This document shows positions 52,605 to 63,173 of a stretch of 64,000 nt of DNA, piece after piece (position 1 is the first letter of the stretch; every line of letters begins with the position of its first letter). The stretch comes from Escherichia ruysiae. Lineage in GTDB: Bacteria; Pseudomonadota; Gammaproteobacteria; Enterobacterales; Enterobacteriaceae. The stretch spans positions 1 through 64,000 of the forward strand of contig NZ_JAVIWS010000001.1 in assembly GCF_031323975.1 (NCBI RefSeq). The letters run 5' to 3'. A model generated the notes under the pieces. That model searched no databases. It was not told the origin of the DNA and saw nothing but the letters and a program-made list of their open reading frames with translations. A program made the position numbers and the translations under genes.

Positions 52605-53066
52605 ATGGCGGAACACCTGATGAGCGATATACCTTTCTGGCAAAGTAAAACCCTTGATGAAATGAGCGATGCAGAATGGGAGTCGTTGTGTGATGGTTGT
52701 GGTCAGTGCTGCCTGCATAAACTGATGGATGAAGACACCGACGAAATCTACTTCACTAACGTCGCTTGCCGTCAGCTTAATATTAAAACCTGTCAATGTC
52801 GGAACTACGAACGCCGCTTCGAGTTTGAACCTGACTGCATCAAATTAACCCGCGAAAACCTGCCAACATTCGAATGGCTACCGATGACCTGTGCATATCG
52901 ATTGCTGGCGGAAGGGAAGGCATTGCCAGAGTGGCATCCGCTGATGACTGGTTCGAAAGCGGCAATGCACGGTGAGCGAATCTCTGTACGTCATATTGCG
53001 GTGAAAGAATCAGAAGTGATCGACTGGCAGGATCATATACTCAATAAACCGGACTGGGCGCAGTGA
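52605..53066 (+). CDS. ycgN: YcgN, CxxCxxCC-type protein
   Basis: A 153-residue protein with the conserved cysteine motif [12 protein letters not shown] and further cysteines in [20 protein letters not shown]. It belongs to the YkgJ/YcgN (PF03692) group, likely binding a metal or iron-sulfur cluster; function unknown. ATG 52605 gives the K-12 length (starts [11 protein letters not shown]). In K-12 the next gene is hlyE, but here it is followed by a gap and then znuB, so it is the last gene of host block A. Confidence 0.94.
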   Translation: MAEHLMSDIPFWQSKTLDEMSDAEWESLCDGCGQCCLHKLMDEDTDEIYFTNVACRQLNIKTCQCRNYERRFEFEPDCIKLTRENLPTFEWLPMTCAYRLLAEGKALPEWHPLMTGSKAAMHGERISVRHIAVKESEVIDWQDHILNKPDWAQ

Positions 53067-53552
53067 GCATTTGAAACAGAAGGGATTACTTTCTCGTTTT
53101 GAACGGGGCACTGTTGGTGCATCAGAACTGAAATTTACATTCAGAATTGCCAGGGGATTGTCATTATTATCTGCCCCCAATGCGAACAGAAAAATGCCCC
53201 TCTGTGCAGTAATGAAGATTGGATTTACTCCTGCACTTAATGCCCTGCGAGCAAATGTGCTGCAATTCATACGCTGTACGAACTTATACTGATACTCCTA
53301 TTTCTCGGTGCTACATACCTGTATTTATTGCCAGTTTCCAGAGACTGCTTATCTGCTCACTCACGTTTTTTCGAGAGAACGATAATATTTTTCGTGGGGA
53401 AATAACTGCAAAGGAGAATTCTTAATATCGTCGTTTAATTTGTCGAATGCGGACATGGATTTTATGCAGACCATATAAACATTCTCTGGTCGCTTGTTCT
53501 TAACAGAATGTTTTTTGCTGATACTCGCAATGTGGTGACCTGGTCGATGAAA
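53067..53552. other. Rearrangement junction between ycgN and znuB
   Basis: A 486-base stretch with no intact gene. Reading from the left, a non-K-12 coding-like scrap (about 53070-53290, RFERGTVGASELKFTFRIAR in one frame) is followed by AT-rich DNA. hlyE, expected after ycgN, and ruvB, expected after znuB, are both missing. No insertion sequence ends are evident. The recombination point must lie here. Confidence 0.7.
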
Positions 53553-53572
53553 CTGGCACTGTATAGTGCCAG
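53553..53572 (-). terminator. Hairpin downstream of znuB
   Basis: Perfect eight-pair stem CTGGCACT/AGTGCCAG with a four-base loop, seven bases beyond the znuB stop, followed on the minus strand by TTTCAT. Probable end of the znuCB transcript. Confidence 0.65.
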
Positions 53573-53579
53573 TCGCAAC

Positions 53580-54365
53580 TTAGTTGGCTTGCTTTTTCAT
53601 CATACTGATAATAAACAACAGCGCCGCACACAGCACCACCGACGGGCCTGCTGGCGTATCGTAAAACGCGGAAAAGGTTAAACCACCAGTTACGGCAATC
53701 ATCCCCACCAAAACAGCGACACCAGCCATCTGCTCCGGCGTGCGGGCAAAACGACGTGCAGTAGCCGCAGGAATAATCAGCAGCGAGGTAATAATCAACG
53801 CGCCGACAAATTTCATTGCCACGCCAATCGTCAATGCCGTCACCAGCATCAACAATAATTTTACGCGCTGTAATTTCACGCCATCAACAAACGCCAGATC
53901 CGGGCTAATCGTCATCGACAGTAAATTGCGCCATTGCCAGAACAGAATTGCCACCACGATGACCACGCCAATCGCAATGGAGATAAGATCTTCCGGCGTC
54001 ACTGCCAGCAAATCACCGAACAGGTATGCCATCAAGTCAACGCGAATGTTAGACATCAGGCTGACGACGACCAGACCCAGCGACAAAGCACTGTGCGCCA
54101 TAATTCCCAATAATGTATCGATCGCCAGTTGTGGGCGCTTTTCCAGCCATACCAGACCACCCGCCAGTAATAGCGTAACCGCAATCACTGCATAGAAAGG
54201 ATTCACATCCAGTAACAGGCCAAACGCGACGCCAAGTAAAGATGCATGCGCCAGCGTGTCGCCGAAATAAGACATACGGCGCCAGACAACAAACGAACCC
54301 AGCGGACCTGCGGCACAGGCCAGCATGATCCCGGCTAACCAACCAGGAAATAATAATTCAATCAT
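53580..54365 (-). CDS. znuB: ZnuB zinc ABC transporter permease
   Basis: A 261-residue inner-membrane permease with about eight transmembrane segments ([40 protein letters not shown]). It forms the zinc channel of ZnuABC with ATPase ZnuC and periplasmic ZnuA. The [17 protein letters not shown] segment is typical of the family. It overlaps znuC by four bases (ATGA), so the two are coupled. It is the first gene of host block B after the junction. Confidence 0.97.
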   Translation of the reverse strand: MIELLFPGWLAGIMLACAAGPLGSFVVWRRMSYFGDTLAHASLLGVAFGLLLDVNPFYAVIAVTLLLAGGLVWLEKRPQLAIDTLLGIMAHSALSLGLVVVSLMSNIRVDLMAYLFGDLLAVTPEDLISIAIGVVIVVAILFWQWRNLLSMTISPDLAFVDGVKLQRVKLLLMLVTALTIGVAMKFVGALIITSLLIIPAATARRFARTPEQMAGVAVLVGMIAVTGGLTFSAFYDTPAGPSVVLCAALLFIISMMKKQAN

Positions 54366-55117
54366 GAGCGATCATTTCCCCGACGCAGAATAATCCGCCC
54401 CTGTAAATCATGGCGGTGATTATGATGATGGCGATATATACCCAGTTGCTCAGCACCGCGAGGTCCAAACATCGAAATAAATTCTGGATGCAGGGAAACG
54501 ACTTCCGGTGTGCCGGAACAACAGATGTGGTGATTGAGGCAAAGTACTTCATCGGTTTTTGCCATCACCAGATGCAGATCGTGAGAAACCATTAATACGC
54601 CACAATCCAGTTCGCGGCGCAGTTGATCAATCAGGTCGTACAACGCAACCTGACCATTTACATCCACGCCTTGAGTGGGTTCATCCAGCACTAATAATTG
54701 CGGTTGATTTAACAACGCGCGCGCCAGCAGTACACGCTGCGTTTCGCCGCCAGAGAGCTTTTGCATTGGCGCGTCAATCAGATGCCCGGCCTGAACGCGT
54801 TTCAGTGCGGGCAGAATGTCTTCTTTATATGTACCGGGGCGTAAGCGTAAAAAACGGTTTACGGTCAGTGGCAACGTGGTGTCGAGATAGAGCTTTTGCG
54901 GCACGTAGCCGATACGCAGTTTTCCGTGGCGCTTGATAACACCTTCATCTGGTGTTACCAGCCCGAGCACAACCCGCACCAGCGTCGACTTACCTGCGCC
55001 GTTCGGCCCAAGTAAGGTCAAAATTTTTCCAGGTTTAAGTTCCAGCGACACATCAGAGAGGACGCGGCGTTGGCCAAAAGAAACCGAGACATTTTCCAGG
55101 GAAACCAGACTTGTCAT
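54362..55117 (-). CDS. znuC: ZnuC zinc ABC transporter ATPase
   Basis: A 251-residue ATP-binding subunit with Walker A ([13 protein letters not shown]), signature ([17 protein letters not shown]) and Walker B ([13 protein letters not shown]) motifs. It powers zinc import through ZnuB. The C-terminal His-rich end ([13 protein letters not shown]) may sense zinc. It is divergent from znuA, with the Zur operator between them. Confidence 0.97.
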   Translation of the reverse strand: MTSLVSLENVSVSFGQRRVLSDVSLELKPGKILTLLGPNGAGKSTLVRVVLGLVTPDEGVIKRHGKLRIGYVPQKLYLDTTLPLTVNRFLRLRPGTYKEDILPALKRVQAGHLIDAPMQKLSGGETQRVLLARALLNQPQLLVLDEPTQGVDVNGQVALYDLIDQLRRELDCGVLMVSHDLHLVMAKTDEVLCLNHHICCSGTPEVVSLHPEFISMFGPRGAEQLGIYRHHHNHRHDLQGRIILRRGNDRS

Positions 55118-55143
55118 GTTAATTTTAGTCTTGCAGTAGTCAT

Positions 55144-55166
55144 GAAATGTTATAATATCACACTTC
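55144..55166. promoter_or_regulatory. Zur operator
   Basis: GAAATGTTATAATATCACAC (then TTC) in the znuC-znuA gap matches the E. coli Zur box as I recall it. Zn-bound Zur represses both divergent promoters. Confidence 0.88.
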
Positions 55167-55195
55167 TTGTATTCATTACGATGATTGGTCGCATT

Positions 55196-56128
55196 ATGTT
55201 ACATAAAAAAACGCTTCTTTTCGCAGCATTATCCGCCGCTCTCTGGGGTGGTGCAACACAGGCGGCAGATGCCGCCGTTGTTGCTTCGCTTAAACCTGTT
55301 GGATTCATCGCTTCCGCCATTGCTGATGGGGTAACAGAGACTGAAGTATTACTGCCTGATGGTGCTTCAGAACACGATTATTCACTGCGTCCATCGGATG
55401 TAAAACGCTTACAGAACGCGGACTTAGTCGTCTGGGTTGGCCCGGAGATGGAAGCGTTTATGCAAAAGCCGGTGAGCAAATTACCTGAGGCGAAACAGGT
55501 AACGATTGCGCAGCTTGAGAATGTAAAACCGATGCTGATGAAAAGTATTCACGGCGATGATGATGATCATAACCACGCGGAAAAAAGTGACGAAGATCAC
55601 CATCACGGCGATTTCAACATGCATCTTTGGCTCTCCCCAGAGATAGCGCGGGCTACAGCGGTTGCAATCCATGGAAAATTAGTGGAACTTATGCCGCAAA
55701 GTCGAGCCAAACTTGACGCCAACCTGAAGGATTTTGAGGCACAATTAGTTGCAACCGATAAACAGGTTGGTAATGAGCTCGCGCCGCTCAAGGGAAAAGG
55801 TTATTTCGTTTTTCATGATGCTTACGGCTACTTCGAAAAACAATTCGGACTGACACCGCTTGGTCATTTTACCGTTAACCCAGAGATTCAACCGGGCGCG
55901 CAGCGTTTACATGAAATAAGAACACAGTTGGTTGAGCAAAAAGCAACCTGCGTTTTTGCTGAACCACAGTTCAGGCCAGCGGTCGTTGAAAGCGTCGCAC
56001 GAGGGACATCCGTTCGTATGGGAACGTTGGATCCCCTTGGGACGAATATCAAACTGGGTAAAACAAGCTATTCAGAATTTCTGAATCAATTAGCCAACCA
56101 GTACGCGAGCTGCCTGAAAGGAGATTAA
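55196..56128 (+). CDS. znuA: ZnuA periplasmic zinc-binding protein
   Basis: A 310-residue periplasmic binding protein. The signal peptide ends near ATQAADA. Zinc ligands include the His of [11 protein letters not shown], the His-rich charged loop ([20 protein letters not shown]), NMHLWLSP and the later [12 protein letters not shown]. It delivers zinc to ZnuB under zinc starvation. ATG 55196 gives the K-12 length. It is divergent from znuCB and controlled by Zur. It ends 15 bases before mepM. Confidence 0.97.
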   Translation: MLHKKTLLFAALSAALWGGATQAADAAVVASLKPVGFIASAIADGVTETEVLLPDGASEHDYSLRPSDVKRLQNADLVVWVGPEMEAFMQKPVSKLPEAKQVTIAQLENVKPMLMKSIHGDDDDHNHAEKSDEDHHHGDFNMHLWLSPEIARATAVAIHGKLVELMPQSRAKLDANLKDFEAQLVATDKQVGNELAPLKGKGYFVFHDAYGYFEKQFGLTPLGHFTVNPEIQPGAQRLHEIRTQLVEQKATCVFAEPQFRPAVVESVARGTSVRMGTLDPLGTNIKLGKTSYSEFLNQLANQYASCLKGD

Positions 56129-56143
56129 TGAGGAAGTGATTAC

Positions 56144-57466
56144 GTGCAACAGATAGCCCGCTCTGTCGCCCTGGCGTTTAATAATTTACCGCGACCACAC
56201 CGCGTTATGTTGGGGTCGCTCACCGTTCTTACTCTGGCCGTCGCTGTCTGGCGGCCCTATGTTTACCACCGCGACGCCACGCCAATTGTTAAAACCATTG
56301 AGCTGGAACAAAACGAAATCCGTTCACTCTTACCTGAAGCCAGTGAACCGATTGATCAAGCCGCACAAGAAGATGAAGCCATTCCGCAAGATGAACTGGA
56401 CGACAAGATCGCCGGAGAAGCGGGTGTGCATGAATATGTTGTTTCCACAGGCGATACGCTAAGTAGCATCCTCAATCAATATGGTATTGATATGGGTGAT
56501 ATCACCCAACTGGCTGCTGCGGATAAAGATCTGCGTAACCTGAAAATTGGTCAACAACTCACCTGGACATTAACCGCAGAGGGCGATTTACAACGTCTGA
56601 CCTGGGAAGTTTCTCGTCGGGAAACGCGTACCTATGACCGCACTGCAGCAAACGGTTTTAAAATGACCAGCGAAATGCAGCAAGGGGAGTGGGTTAATAA
56701 TCTACTGAAAGGCACTGTAGGGTCGAGCTTTGTTGCCAGCGCCAGAAGTGCTGGTTTAACCAGTGCTGAAGTGAGCGCAGTGATTAAAGCGTTACAGTGG
56801 CAGATGGACTTTCGGAAGGTTAAAAAAGGCGATGAATTTGCGGTATTAATGTCACGTGAAATGCTTGATGGCAAACGTGAGCAAAGCCAGTTACTGGGCG
56901 TACGTTTGCGTTCTGAAGGTAAAGATTACTACGCTATCCGTGCCGAAGATGGCAAGTTCTATGATCGTAACGGTACTGGTCTGGCGAAAGGATTCTTGCG
57001 ATTCCCGACGGCGAAGCAGTTCCGTATCTCGTCTAACTTTAACCCGCGTCGTCTGAACCCGGTCACAGGTCGCGTTGCGCCGCACAGGGGCGTTGATTTC
57101 GCGATGCCACAGGGTACGCCGGTACTTTCGGTGGGTGACGGTGAAGTGGTTGTAGCCAAACGCAGTGGCGCCGCAGGTTATTATGTTGCGATCCGTCATG
57201 GCCGCACCTATACCACGCGTTATATGCACCTGCGCAAGATTCTGGTGAAACCGGGGCAGAAGGTAAAACGAGGCGATCGTATCGCGCTTTCCGGTAACAC
57301 CGGGCGTTCAACCGGGCCGCATTTGCACTATGAAGTATGGATCAACCAGCAGGCCGTAAACCCGCTGACGGCGAAACTGCCGCGTACCGAAGGGCTGACT
57401 GGCTCCGATCGCAGTGAGTTCCTGGCGCAGGCCAAAGAGATTGTGCCGCAGCTACAGTTTGATTAA
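56144..57466 (+). CDS. mepM: MepM murein DD-endopeptidase
   Basis: A 440-residue periplasmic M23 peptidase that cuts D-Ala-mDAP cross-links so new glycan strands can be inserted. An N-terminal membrane anchor (VMLGSLTVLTLAVAVW) precedes a LysM/OapA-like part (HEYVVSTGDTLSSILNQYGI) and the LytM domain near residues 300-400 with HRGVDFAMPQGTP and HLHYEVWI. Zinc ligands (HxxxD and HxH) are intact. It starts with GTG at 56144. It follows znuA closely, so zinc supply and a zinc enzyme may share a message. A terminator follows. Confidence 0.97.
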   Translation: MQQIARSVALAFNNLPRPHRVMLGSLTVLTLAVAVWRPYVYHRDATPIVKTIELEQNEIRSLLPEASEPIDQAAQEDEAIPQDELDDKIAGEAGVHEYVVSTGDTLSSILNQYGIDMGDITQLAAADKDLRNLKIGQQLTWTLTAEGDLQRLTWEVSRRETRTYDRTAANGFKMTSEMQQGEWVNNLLKGTVGSSFVASARSAGLTSAEVSAVIKALQWQMDFRKVKKGDEFAVLMSREMLDGKREQSQLLGVRLRSEGKDYYAIRAEDGKFYDRNGTGLAKGFLRFPTAKQFRISSNFNPRRLNPVTGRVAPHRGVDFAMPQGTPVLSVGDGEVVVAKRSGAAGYYVAIRHGRTYTTRYMHLRKILVKPGQKVKRGDRIALSGNTGRSTGPHLHYEVWINQQAVNPLTAKLPRTEGLTGSDRSEFLAQAKEIVPQLQFD

Positions 57467-57481
57467 TTAACACCCATTCGC

Positions 57482-57511
57482 AGCCGGTACGCAGTCAGTA
57501 CCGGCTTTTTT
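57482..57511 (+). terminator. Terminator after mepM
   Basis: Perfect nine-pair stem AGCCGGTAC/GTACCGGCT with a seven-base loop and TTTTT. Confidence 0.9.
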
Positions 57512-57584
57512 ATTTGGTGCGGGGCAAGTTGCGCCGCTACACTATCAGCAGATTGATATTTGCCTTATCCGAAACTGGAAAAGC

Positions 57585-58556
57585 ATGGAAACGAAAAAAA
57601 ATAATAGTGAATACATTCCTGAGTTTGATAAATCCTTTCGCCATCCGCGTTACTGGGGAGCCTGGTTGGGTGTGGCGGCGATGGCCGGCATTGCCTTAAC
57701 GCCTCCGAAATTCCGCGATCCCATTCTGGCGCGGCTGGGACGTTTTGCCGGACGATTGGGTAAAAGCTCACGTCGTCGTGCGTTAATCAATCTGTCTCTT
57801 TGCTTTCCAGAACGTAGCGAAGCTGAACGCGAAGCGATTGTGGATGATATGTTTGCCACAGCGCCGCAGGCGATGGCGATGATGGCAGAACTGGCGATAC
57901 GCGGGCCGGAAAAAATTCAGCCGCGCGTAGACTGGCAGGGACTGGAAATTATCGAAGAGATGCGGCGTAACGACGAGAAAGTGATCTTTCTGGTGCCGCA
58001 CGGCTGGGCGGTAGATATCCCCGCTATGCTGATGGCCTCGCAAGGGCAGAAAATGGCGGCGATGTTCCATAATCAGGGCAACCCGGTTTTTGATTATGTC
58101 TGGAACACCGTGCGTCGTCGTTTTGGTGGTCGTCTACATGCGAGGAATGACGGCATAAAACCGTTCATCCAGTCGGTTCGTCAGGGGTACTGGGGCTATT
58201 ATTTGCCCGATCAGGATCATGGCCCGGAGCACAGTGAATTTGTTGATTTCTTTGCAACTTATAAAGCGACGCTGCCCGCGATTGGTCGTCTGATGAAAGT
58301 GTGTCGTGCGCGTGTCGTACCGTTGTTTCCGATTTATGACGGCAAGACGCATCGTTTGACGATTCAGGTGCGCCCGCCGATGGATGACTTGTCAGAGGCA
58401 GATGACCATACCATTGCGCGGCGGATGAATGAAGAAGTCGAGATTTTTGTTGGTCCGCGACCAGAGCAATACACCTGGATTTTAAAATTGCTCAAGACTC
58501 GCAAACCGGGCGAAATTCAGCCTTATAAACGCAAAGATCTTTATCCCATCAAATAG
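57585..58556 (+). CDS. lpxM: LpxM lipid A myristoyltransferase
   Basis: A 323-residue late acyltransferase that adds the secondary myristoyl chain to lipid A, giving the hexa-acylated form needed for strong TLR4 activation. A membrane anchor lies near residues 22-43. The catalytic HxxxxD box is in [13 protein letters not shown], and [14 protein letters not shown] follows. Full length, matching K-12 LpxM (MsbB). It is followed by a symmetrical terminator shared with pykA. Confidence 0.97.
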   Translation: METKKNNSEYIPEFDKSFRHPRYWGAWLGVAAMAGIALTPPKFRDPILARLGRFAGRLGKSSRRRALINLSLCFPERSEAEREAIVDDMFATAPQAMAMMAELAIRGPEKIQPRVDWQGLEIIEEMRRNDEKVIFLVPHGWAVDIPAMLMASQGQKMAAMFHNQGNPVFDYVWNTVRRRFGGRLHARNDGIKPFIQSVRQGYWGYYLPDQDHGPEHSEFVDFFATYKATLPAIGRLMKVCRARVVPLFPIYDGKTHRLTIQVRPPMDDLSEADDHTIARRMNEEVEIFVGPRPEQYTWILKLLKTRKPGEIQPYKRKDLYPIK

Positions 58557-58558
58557 AA

Positions 58559-58583
58559 AAAGCCTCTCACAAAGAGAGGCTTT
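58559..58583. terminator. Bidirectional terminator between lpxM and pykA
   Basis: AAAGCCTCTC/GAGAGGCTTT with loop ACAAA works on both strands and lies between the convergent genes. Confidence 0.85.
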
Positions 58584-58649
58584 CGTCTGATGATAAATTC
58601 AAGTTTGCTTCAGAAGATTTGAAATCTGTCGAATTATCATTGAATTGCA

Positions 58650-58681
58650 GGCCGGATAAGGCGTTTTCACCGCATCCGGCA
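58650..58681. repeat. REP (palindromic unit) element
   Basis: GGCCGGATAAGGCGTTTTCA followed by CCGCATCCGGCA is a typical enterobacterial REP sequence, seven bases from the pykA stop. It can stabilise the mRNA 3' end. Confidence 0.88.
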
Positions 58682-58687
58682 ACGTAC

Positions 58688-60130
58688 TTACTCTACGGTT
58701 AAAATACGCGTGGTGTTGGTAGAACCCACGGTACTCATCACATCGCCCTGGGTGACAATTACCAGGTCACCAGACATCAGGTAGCCTTTATCGCGCAGCA
58801 GATTTACCGCTTCGTTGGCTGCAACCACGCCATCATTCGCGCTGTCAAAATAGACCGGCGTTACACCACGATAAAGCGCAGTCAGGTTCAGGGTACGCTC
58901 ATGGCGAGACATTGCGAAAATCGGCAGTCCGGAGCTGATACGGGAAGTCATCAGCGCGGTACGACCTGACTCGGTCATGGTGATGATAGCGGTAACACCT
59001 TTCAGGTGGTTAGCCGCATACATCGCGGACATGGCGATAGCTTCTTCCACATTGTCGAACTGAACGTCCAGACGATGTTTAGACACGTTGATGCTTGGGA
59101 TTTTTTCCGCACCCAGGCAAACACGCGCCATGGCTGCAACGGTTTCTGACGGATACTGACCCGCAGCGGTTTCTGCAGACAACATTACTGCGTCAGTACC
59201 ATCCAGCACGGCGTTTGCCACGTCCATAACTTCTGCACGAGTCGGCATTGGGTTGGTAATCATTGACTCCATCATCTGGGTCGCAGTGATTACCGCACGG
59301 TTCAGCTGACGCGCGCGACGAATCAATGCTTTCTGAATGCCGACCAGTTCAGGATCGCCAATTTCTACGCCGAGGTCGCCACGTGCAACCATCACCACGT
59401 CAGAGGCGAGAATAATGTCGTCCATCGCATCCTGGCTGCAAACGGCTTCTGCGCGTTCAACCTTAGCGACAATTTTCGCATCACAACCAGCGTCGCGCGC
59501 CAGACGGCGTGCATAGTTCAGGTCTTCGCCGCAGCGTGGGAAGGAGACCGCCAGGTAATCCACGCCAATCAGCGCCGCAGTCTGGATATCTGCTTTATCT
59601 TTCTCGGTCAGGGCTTCAGCCGACAGGCCGCCGCCGAGTTTGTTGATCCCTTTATTGTTGGAGAGCGGGCCGCCGACGGTCACTTCGGTGAACACTTTCA
59701 TGCCCTGAACTTCCAGCACTTTTAACTGAACGCGACCGTCGTCCAGCAGCAAGATGTCGCCAGGCACGACGTCAGCAGGCAATCCTTTATAGTCGATGCC
59801 GACTTTTTCTTTATCGCCTTCACCTTTCCCCAGGTTGGCGTCCAGCAGGAATTTATCCCCAATATTGAGGAATACCTTACCTTCTTTAAAGGTAGATACA
59901 CGAATCTTTGGCCCCTGAAGGTCACCCAGAATAGCCACATGACGCCCCAGTTTTGCGGCAATTTCACGAACTTTATCCGCGCGCATTTTGTGATCTTCAG
60001 GCGAGCCATGAGAAAAGTTCATACGTACAACGTTCGCGCCGGCAGCGATAACTTTTTCAAGGTTATTATCGCGATCAGTAGCAGGGCCTAACGTGGTAAC
60101 GATTTTGGTTCTGCGAAGCCTTCTGGACAT
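58688..60130 (-). CDS. pykA: Pyruvate kinase II
   Basis: A 480-residue glycolytic enzyme that makes pyruvate and ATP from phosphoenolpyruvate and ADP; this isozyme is activated by AMP and sugar phosphates. The start [20 protein letters not shown] is chosen over nine upstream codons. Features include KVERAEAV around the catalytic lysine, [11 protein letters not shown] and [10 protein letters not shown]. It is convergent with lpxM and lies next to hexR on the same strand (126-base gap), an arrangement in line with central-carbon control. Confidence 0.97.
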   Translation of the reverse strand: MSRRLRRTKIVTTLGPATDRDNNLEKVIAAGANVVRMNFSHGSPEDHKMRADKVREIAAKLGRHVAILGDLQGPKIRVSTFKEGKVFLNIGDKFLLDANLGKGEGDKEKVGIDYKGLPADVVPGDILLLDDGRVQLKVLEVQGMKVFTEVTVGGPLSNNKGINKLGGGLSAEALTEKDKADIQTAALIGVDYLAVSFPRCGEDLNYARRLARDAGCDAKIVAKVERAEAVCSQDAMDDIILASDVVMVARGDLGVEIGDPELVGIQKALIRRARQLNRAVITATQMMESMITNPMPTRAEVMDVANAVLDGTDAVMLSAETAAGQYPSETVAAMARVCLGAEKIPSINVSKHRLDVQFDNVEEAIAMSAMYAANHLKGVTAIITMTESGRTALMTSRISSGLPIFAMSRHERTLNLTALYRGVTPVYFDSANDGVVAANEAVNLLRDKGYLMSGDLVIVTQGDVMSTVGSTNTTRILTVE

Positions 60131-60256
60131 GTAATACTCCGTTGACTGAAACAACAAGGTGTTGCTTGAACATGAAATCCGAATGAAATAAAGCCATTGT
60201 GGCGATAAATTAATCTCATTCGGATGTCGTATAAGATTAGAACAATGGCAATCGTT

Positions 60257-61126
60257 TTAACGATCGTCACTTAAATTAAGTAACTGCTTATCAAAACGCG
60301 ATTCCTTAAGAGCTTCCTTGACCCGCTTCAAGTTATCTCTGAATTTTGCGCCGCGTCGCAAAGTAAATCCTGTTGCCAGCACATCTATCACGGTCAACTG
60401 GGCAAGTCGAGAGACCATGGGCATATAAATGTCAGTATCTTCCGGTACGTCGAGGGTAATTGCCAGCGTCGCTTCTTGGGCGAGTGGTGTACCAGCAGAG
60501 GTGAGGGCAATCACCATTGCGTCGTTTTCCCGCGCCAGTTGCGCCAGTTCAACCAGATTTTTGGTTCTGCCGGTATGGGAAATCAACACAACGACGTCTC
60601 CATCGCTACAGTTCATACAACTCATTCGCTGCAGTACGATATCGTCCGAGTAGATCACCGGAACATTGAAGCGAAAAAACTTATTCATTGCATCGTGGGC
60701 AACAGCGGCAGAAGAACCTAACCCGAAAAAGGCAATTTTTTTCGCCTGGGTGAGGAGATCAACAGCGCGATTGACGGCGGACTTATCCAGCGAGTGGCGG
60801 ACGTGATCGAGAGTAGCCATTGCCGACTCAAATATTTTCCCTGTGTATGATTCAACGCTGTCATCTTCACTGACGTTGCGATTAACATAGGGTGTGCCAT
60901 TAGCCAGACTTTGCGCCAGATGCAGTTTAAAATCAGGAAAACCGCGTGTGTCCATGCTGCGACAGAAACGATTGACCGTCGGTTCGCTAACATTGGCTTC
61001 CAGTGCCAGAGCAGCAATACTCGAATGGATCGCGTTGTCGGGCGAGACAAGAATGACCTCGGCAACTTTGCGTTCTGATTTGCTCAGATGTTCCAGTTTA
61101 GACTGGATTTTTTCCAGCATATTCAT
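60257..61126 (-). CDS. hexR: HexR central-carbon repressor
   Basis: A 289-residue RpiR-family regulator. The N-terminal winged helix (LEHLSKSERKVAEVILVSPD, LEANVSEPTVNRFCRSM) binds DNA; the SIS domain (about residues 125-260, GLGSSAAVAHDAMN, ISHTGRTKNLVEL) binds 2-keto-3-deoxy-6-phosphogluconate. HexR controls zwf, edd-eda and other genes. It is divergent from zwf, so it can act on its neighbour and itself. Confidence 0.96.
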   Translation of the reverse strand: MNMLEKIQSKLEHLSKSERKVAEVILVSPDNAIHSSIAALALEANVSEPTVNRFCRSMDTRGFPDFKLHLAQSLANGTPYVNRNVSEDDSVESYTGKIFESAMATLDHVRHSLDKSAVNRAVDLLTQAKKIAFFGLGSSAAVAHDAMNKFFRFNVPVIYSDDIVLQRMSCMNCSDGDVVVLISHTGRTKNLVELAQLARENDAMVIALTSAGTPLAQEATLAITLDVPEDTDIYMPMVSRLAQLTVIDVLATGFTLRRGAKFRDNLKRVKEALKESRFDKQLLNLSDDR

Positions 61127-61240
61127 GATGTAAAGAGACTCACGGGTAATGACGATTTCCGCACGGAAAGAAATCGAAATGCAGTTTTGTCAGATATTAC
61201 GCCTGTGCGCTGTGTTAATGACAAAAGCAGATAAAAAAGT

Positions 61241-61260
61241 TGTTATTTTTTTTCATAACA
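61241..61260. promoter_or_regulatory. Inverted repeat in the hexR-zwf gap
   Basis: TGTTAT and ATAACA are perfect 6-base arms eight bases apart, in the 337-base space between divergent hexR and zwf. It is a candidate operator; I do not see an exact HexR consensus site. Confidence 0.4.
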
Positions 61261-61337
61261 TGATCAGTGTCAGATTTTTACCCAAAGGAAAACGATGGTT
61301 TTTTTATCAGTTTTGCCGCACTTTACGCGCTTTTGCC

Positions 61338-61360
61338 GTAATCGCACGGGTGGATAAGCG
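61338..61360 (+). promoter_or_regulatory. zwf marbox (MarA/SoxS/Rob site)
   Basis: GTAATCGCACGGGTGGATAA and the bases after it match the GCAC...TAAG pattern of the known E. coli zwf marbox. MarA, SoxS or Rob bound here induce zwf in oxidative and antibiotic stress. Confidence 0.7.
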
Positions 61361-61463
61361 TTTACAGTTTTCGCAAGCTCGTAAAAGCAGTACAGTGCAC
61401 CGTAAGAAAATTACAAGTATACCCAGGCTTAAGTACCGGGTTAGTTAACTTAAGGAGAATGAC

Positions 61464-62939
61464 ATGGCGGTAACGCAAACAGCCCAGGCCTGTGACCTGG
61501 TCATTTTCGGCGCGAAAGGCGACCTTGCGCGTCGTAAATTGCTGCCTTCCCTGTATCAACTGGAAAAAGCCGGTCAGCTCAACCCGGACACCCGGATTAT
61601 CGGCGTAGGGCGTGCTGACTGGGATAAAGCGGCATATACCAAAGTTGTCCGCGAGGCGCTCGAAACTTTCATGAAAGAAACCATTGATGAAGGTTTATGG
61701 GACACCCTGAGTGCACGTCTGGATTTTTGTAATCTCGATGTCAATGACACTGCTGCATTCAGCCGTCTCGGCGCGATGCTGGATCAAAAAAATCGTATCA
61801 CCATTAACTACTTTGCCATGCCGCCCAGCACTTTTGGCGCAATTTGCAAAGGGCTTGGCGAGGCAAAACTGAATGCTAAACCGGCACGCGTAGTCATGGA
61901 GAAACCGCTGGGGACGTCGCTGGCGACCTCGCAGGAAATCAACGATCAGGTTGGCGAATACTTCGAGGAGTGCCAGGTTTACCGTATCGACCACTATCTT
62001 GGTAAAGAAACGGTGCTGAACCTGTTGGCGCTGCGTTTTGCTAACTCTCTGTTTGTAAACAACTGGGACAATCGCACCATTGATCATGTTGAGATTACGG
62101 TGGCAGAAGAAGTGGGGATCGAAGGGCGCTGGGGCTATTTTGATAAAGCCGGTCAGATGCGCGACATGATCCAGAACCACCTGCTACAAATTCTCTGCAT
62201 GATTGCGATGTCTCCGCCGTCTGACCTGAGCGCAGACAGCATCCGTGATGAAAAAGTCAAAGTACTGAAGTCTCTGCGCCGCATTGATCGCTCTAACGTG
62301 CGTGAAAAGACGGTGCGAGGACAGTACACCGCAGGTTTTGCGCAGGGCAAAAAAGTGCCGGGTTATCTGGAAGAAGAGGGCGCGAACAAAAGCAGTAACA
62401 CGGAAACCTTCGTGGCGATCCGCGTCGACATCGATAACTGGCGCTGGGCTGGCGTACCGTTCTACCTGCGTACCGGTAAACGTCTGCCGACTAAATGCTC
62501 TGAAGTGGTGGTCTATTTCAAAACGCCAGAACTGAATCTGTTTAAAGAGTCGTGGCAGGATCTGCCGCAGAATAAACTGACTATCCGTCTGCAACCTGAT
62601 GAAGGCGTGGATATCCAGGTACTGAATAAAGTTCCTGGCCTTGACCACAAACATAACCTGCAAATCACTAAGCTGGATCTGAGCTATTCAGAAACCTTTA
62701 ATCAGACGCATCTGGCGGATGCCTATGAACGTCTGCTGCTGGAAACCATGCGTGGTATTCAGGCATTGTTTGTACGTCGCGATGAAGTGGAAGAAGCCTG
62801 GAAATGGGTAGACTCCATTACTGAGGCGTGGGCGATGGACAATGATGCGCCGAAACCGTATCAGGCCGGAACCTGGGGACCTGTTGCCTCGGTGGCGATG
62901 ATTACTCGTGACGGTCGTTCCTGGAATGAGTTTGAGTAA
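61464..62939 (+). CDS. zwf: Glucose-6-phosphate dehydrogenase
   Basis: A 491-residue enzyme that oxidises glucose 6-phosphate with NADP+, the entry to the pentose phosphate and Entner-Doudoroff routes. The Rossmann start ([19 protein letters not shown]), the substrate-binding active motif [13 protein letters not shown] and the later [12 protein letters not shown] are intact. AAGGAG precedes the ATG. Its promoter region carries the marbox. A strong terminator follows before edd, so zwf and edd are separate units in tandem. Confidence 0.98.
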   Translation: MAVTQTAQACDLVIFGAKGDLARRKLLPSLYQLEKAGQLNPDTRIIGVGRADWDKAAYTKVVREALETFMKETIDEGLWDTLSARLDFCNLDVNDTAAFSRLGAMLDQKNRITINYFAMPPSTFGAICKGLGEAKLNAKPARVVMEKPLGTSLATSQEINDQVGEYFEECQVYRIDHYLGKETVLNLLALRFANSLFVNNWDNRTIDHVEITVAEEVGIEGRWGYFDKAGQMRDMIQNHLLQILCMIAMSPPSDLSADSIRDEKVKVLKSLRRIDRSNVREKTVRGQYTAGFAQGKKVPGYLEEEGANKSSNTETFVAIRVDIDNWRWAGVPFYLRTGKRLPTKCSEVVVYFKTPELNLFKESWQDLPQNKLTIRLQPDEGVDIQVLNKVPGLDHKHNLQITKLDLSYSETFNQTHLADAYERLLLETMRGIQALFVRRDEVEEAWKWVDSITEAWAMDNDAPKPYQAGTWGPVASVAMITRDGRSWNEFE

Positions 62940-62963
62940 TATCTCGACTTATCCTTACGGGTT

Positions 62964-62979
62964 ATTTTACCGGTAACAT
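62964..62979. promoter_or_regulatory. GntR operator upstream of edd
   Basis: ATTTTACCGGTAACAT differs at one base from the GntR consensus ATGTTACCGGTAACAT. It lies 25-40 bases after zwf and 195 bases before edd, and fits the known GntR control of edd-eda by gluconate. Confidence 0.75.
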
Positions 62980-63017
62980 GATCTTGCACAGATTGTAGAG
63001 TAATTTTTACACTTTTG

Positions 63018-63051
63018 AGCCTCGTGTGGATTCACCCACGAGGCTTTTTTT
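63018..63051 (+). terminator. Terminator between zwf and edd
   Basis: Nine-pair stem AGCCTCGTG/CACGAGGCT, ten-base loop and seven Ts. Confidence 0.9.
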
Positions 63052-63063
63052 ATTACACTGACT

Positions 63064-63129
63064 GAAACGTTTCTGCCCTATGAGCTCCGGTTACAGGCGT
63101 TTCAGTCATAATTTTCCTGAATGAAACGC
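63064..63129. promoter_or_regulatory. Palindromes in the edd leader
   Basis: GAAACGTTTC is a perfect palindrome at 63064-63073. GCGTTTCA (63097-63104) and TGAAACGC (63122-63129) form an 8-base inverted repeat. They share the GTTTC/GAAAC core and may bind a sugar-acid repressor of edd-eda such as KdgR; that link is inferred. Confidence 0.5.
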
Positions 63130-63173
63130 GTTGTGAATCATCCTGCTCTGACAACTCAATTTCAGGAGCCTTT

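Noticed and set aside
53067..53300. Remnant of hlyE at the rearrangement junction
   Set aside because: The minus strand after ycgN does not read as the HlyE C-terminus, so I could not support it.
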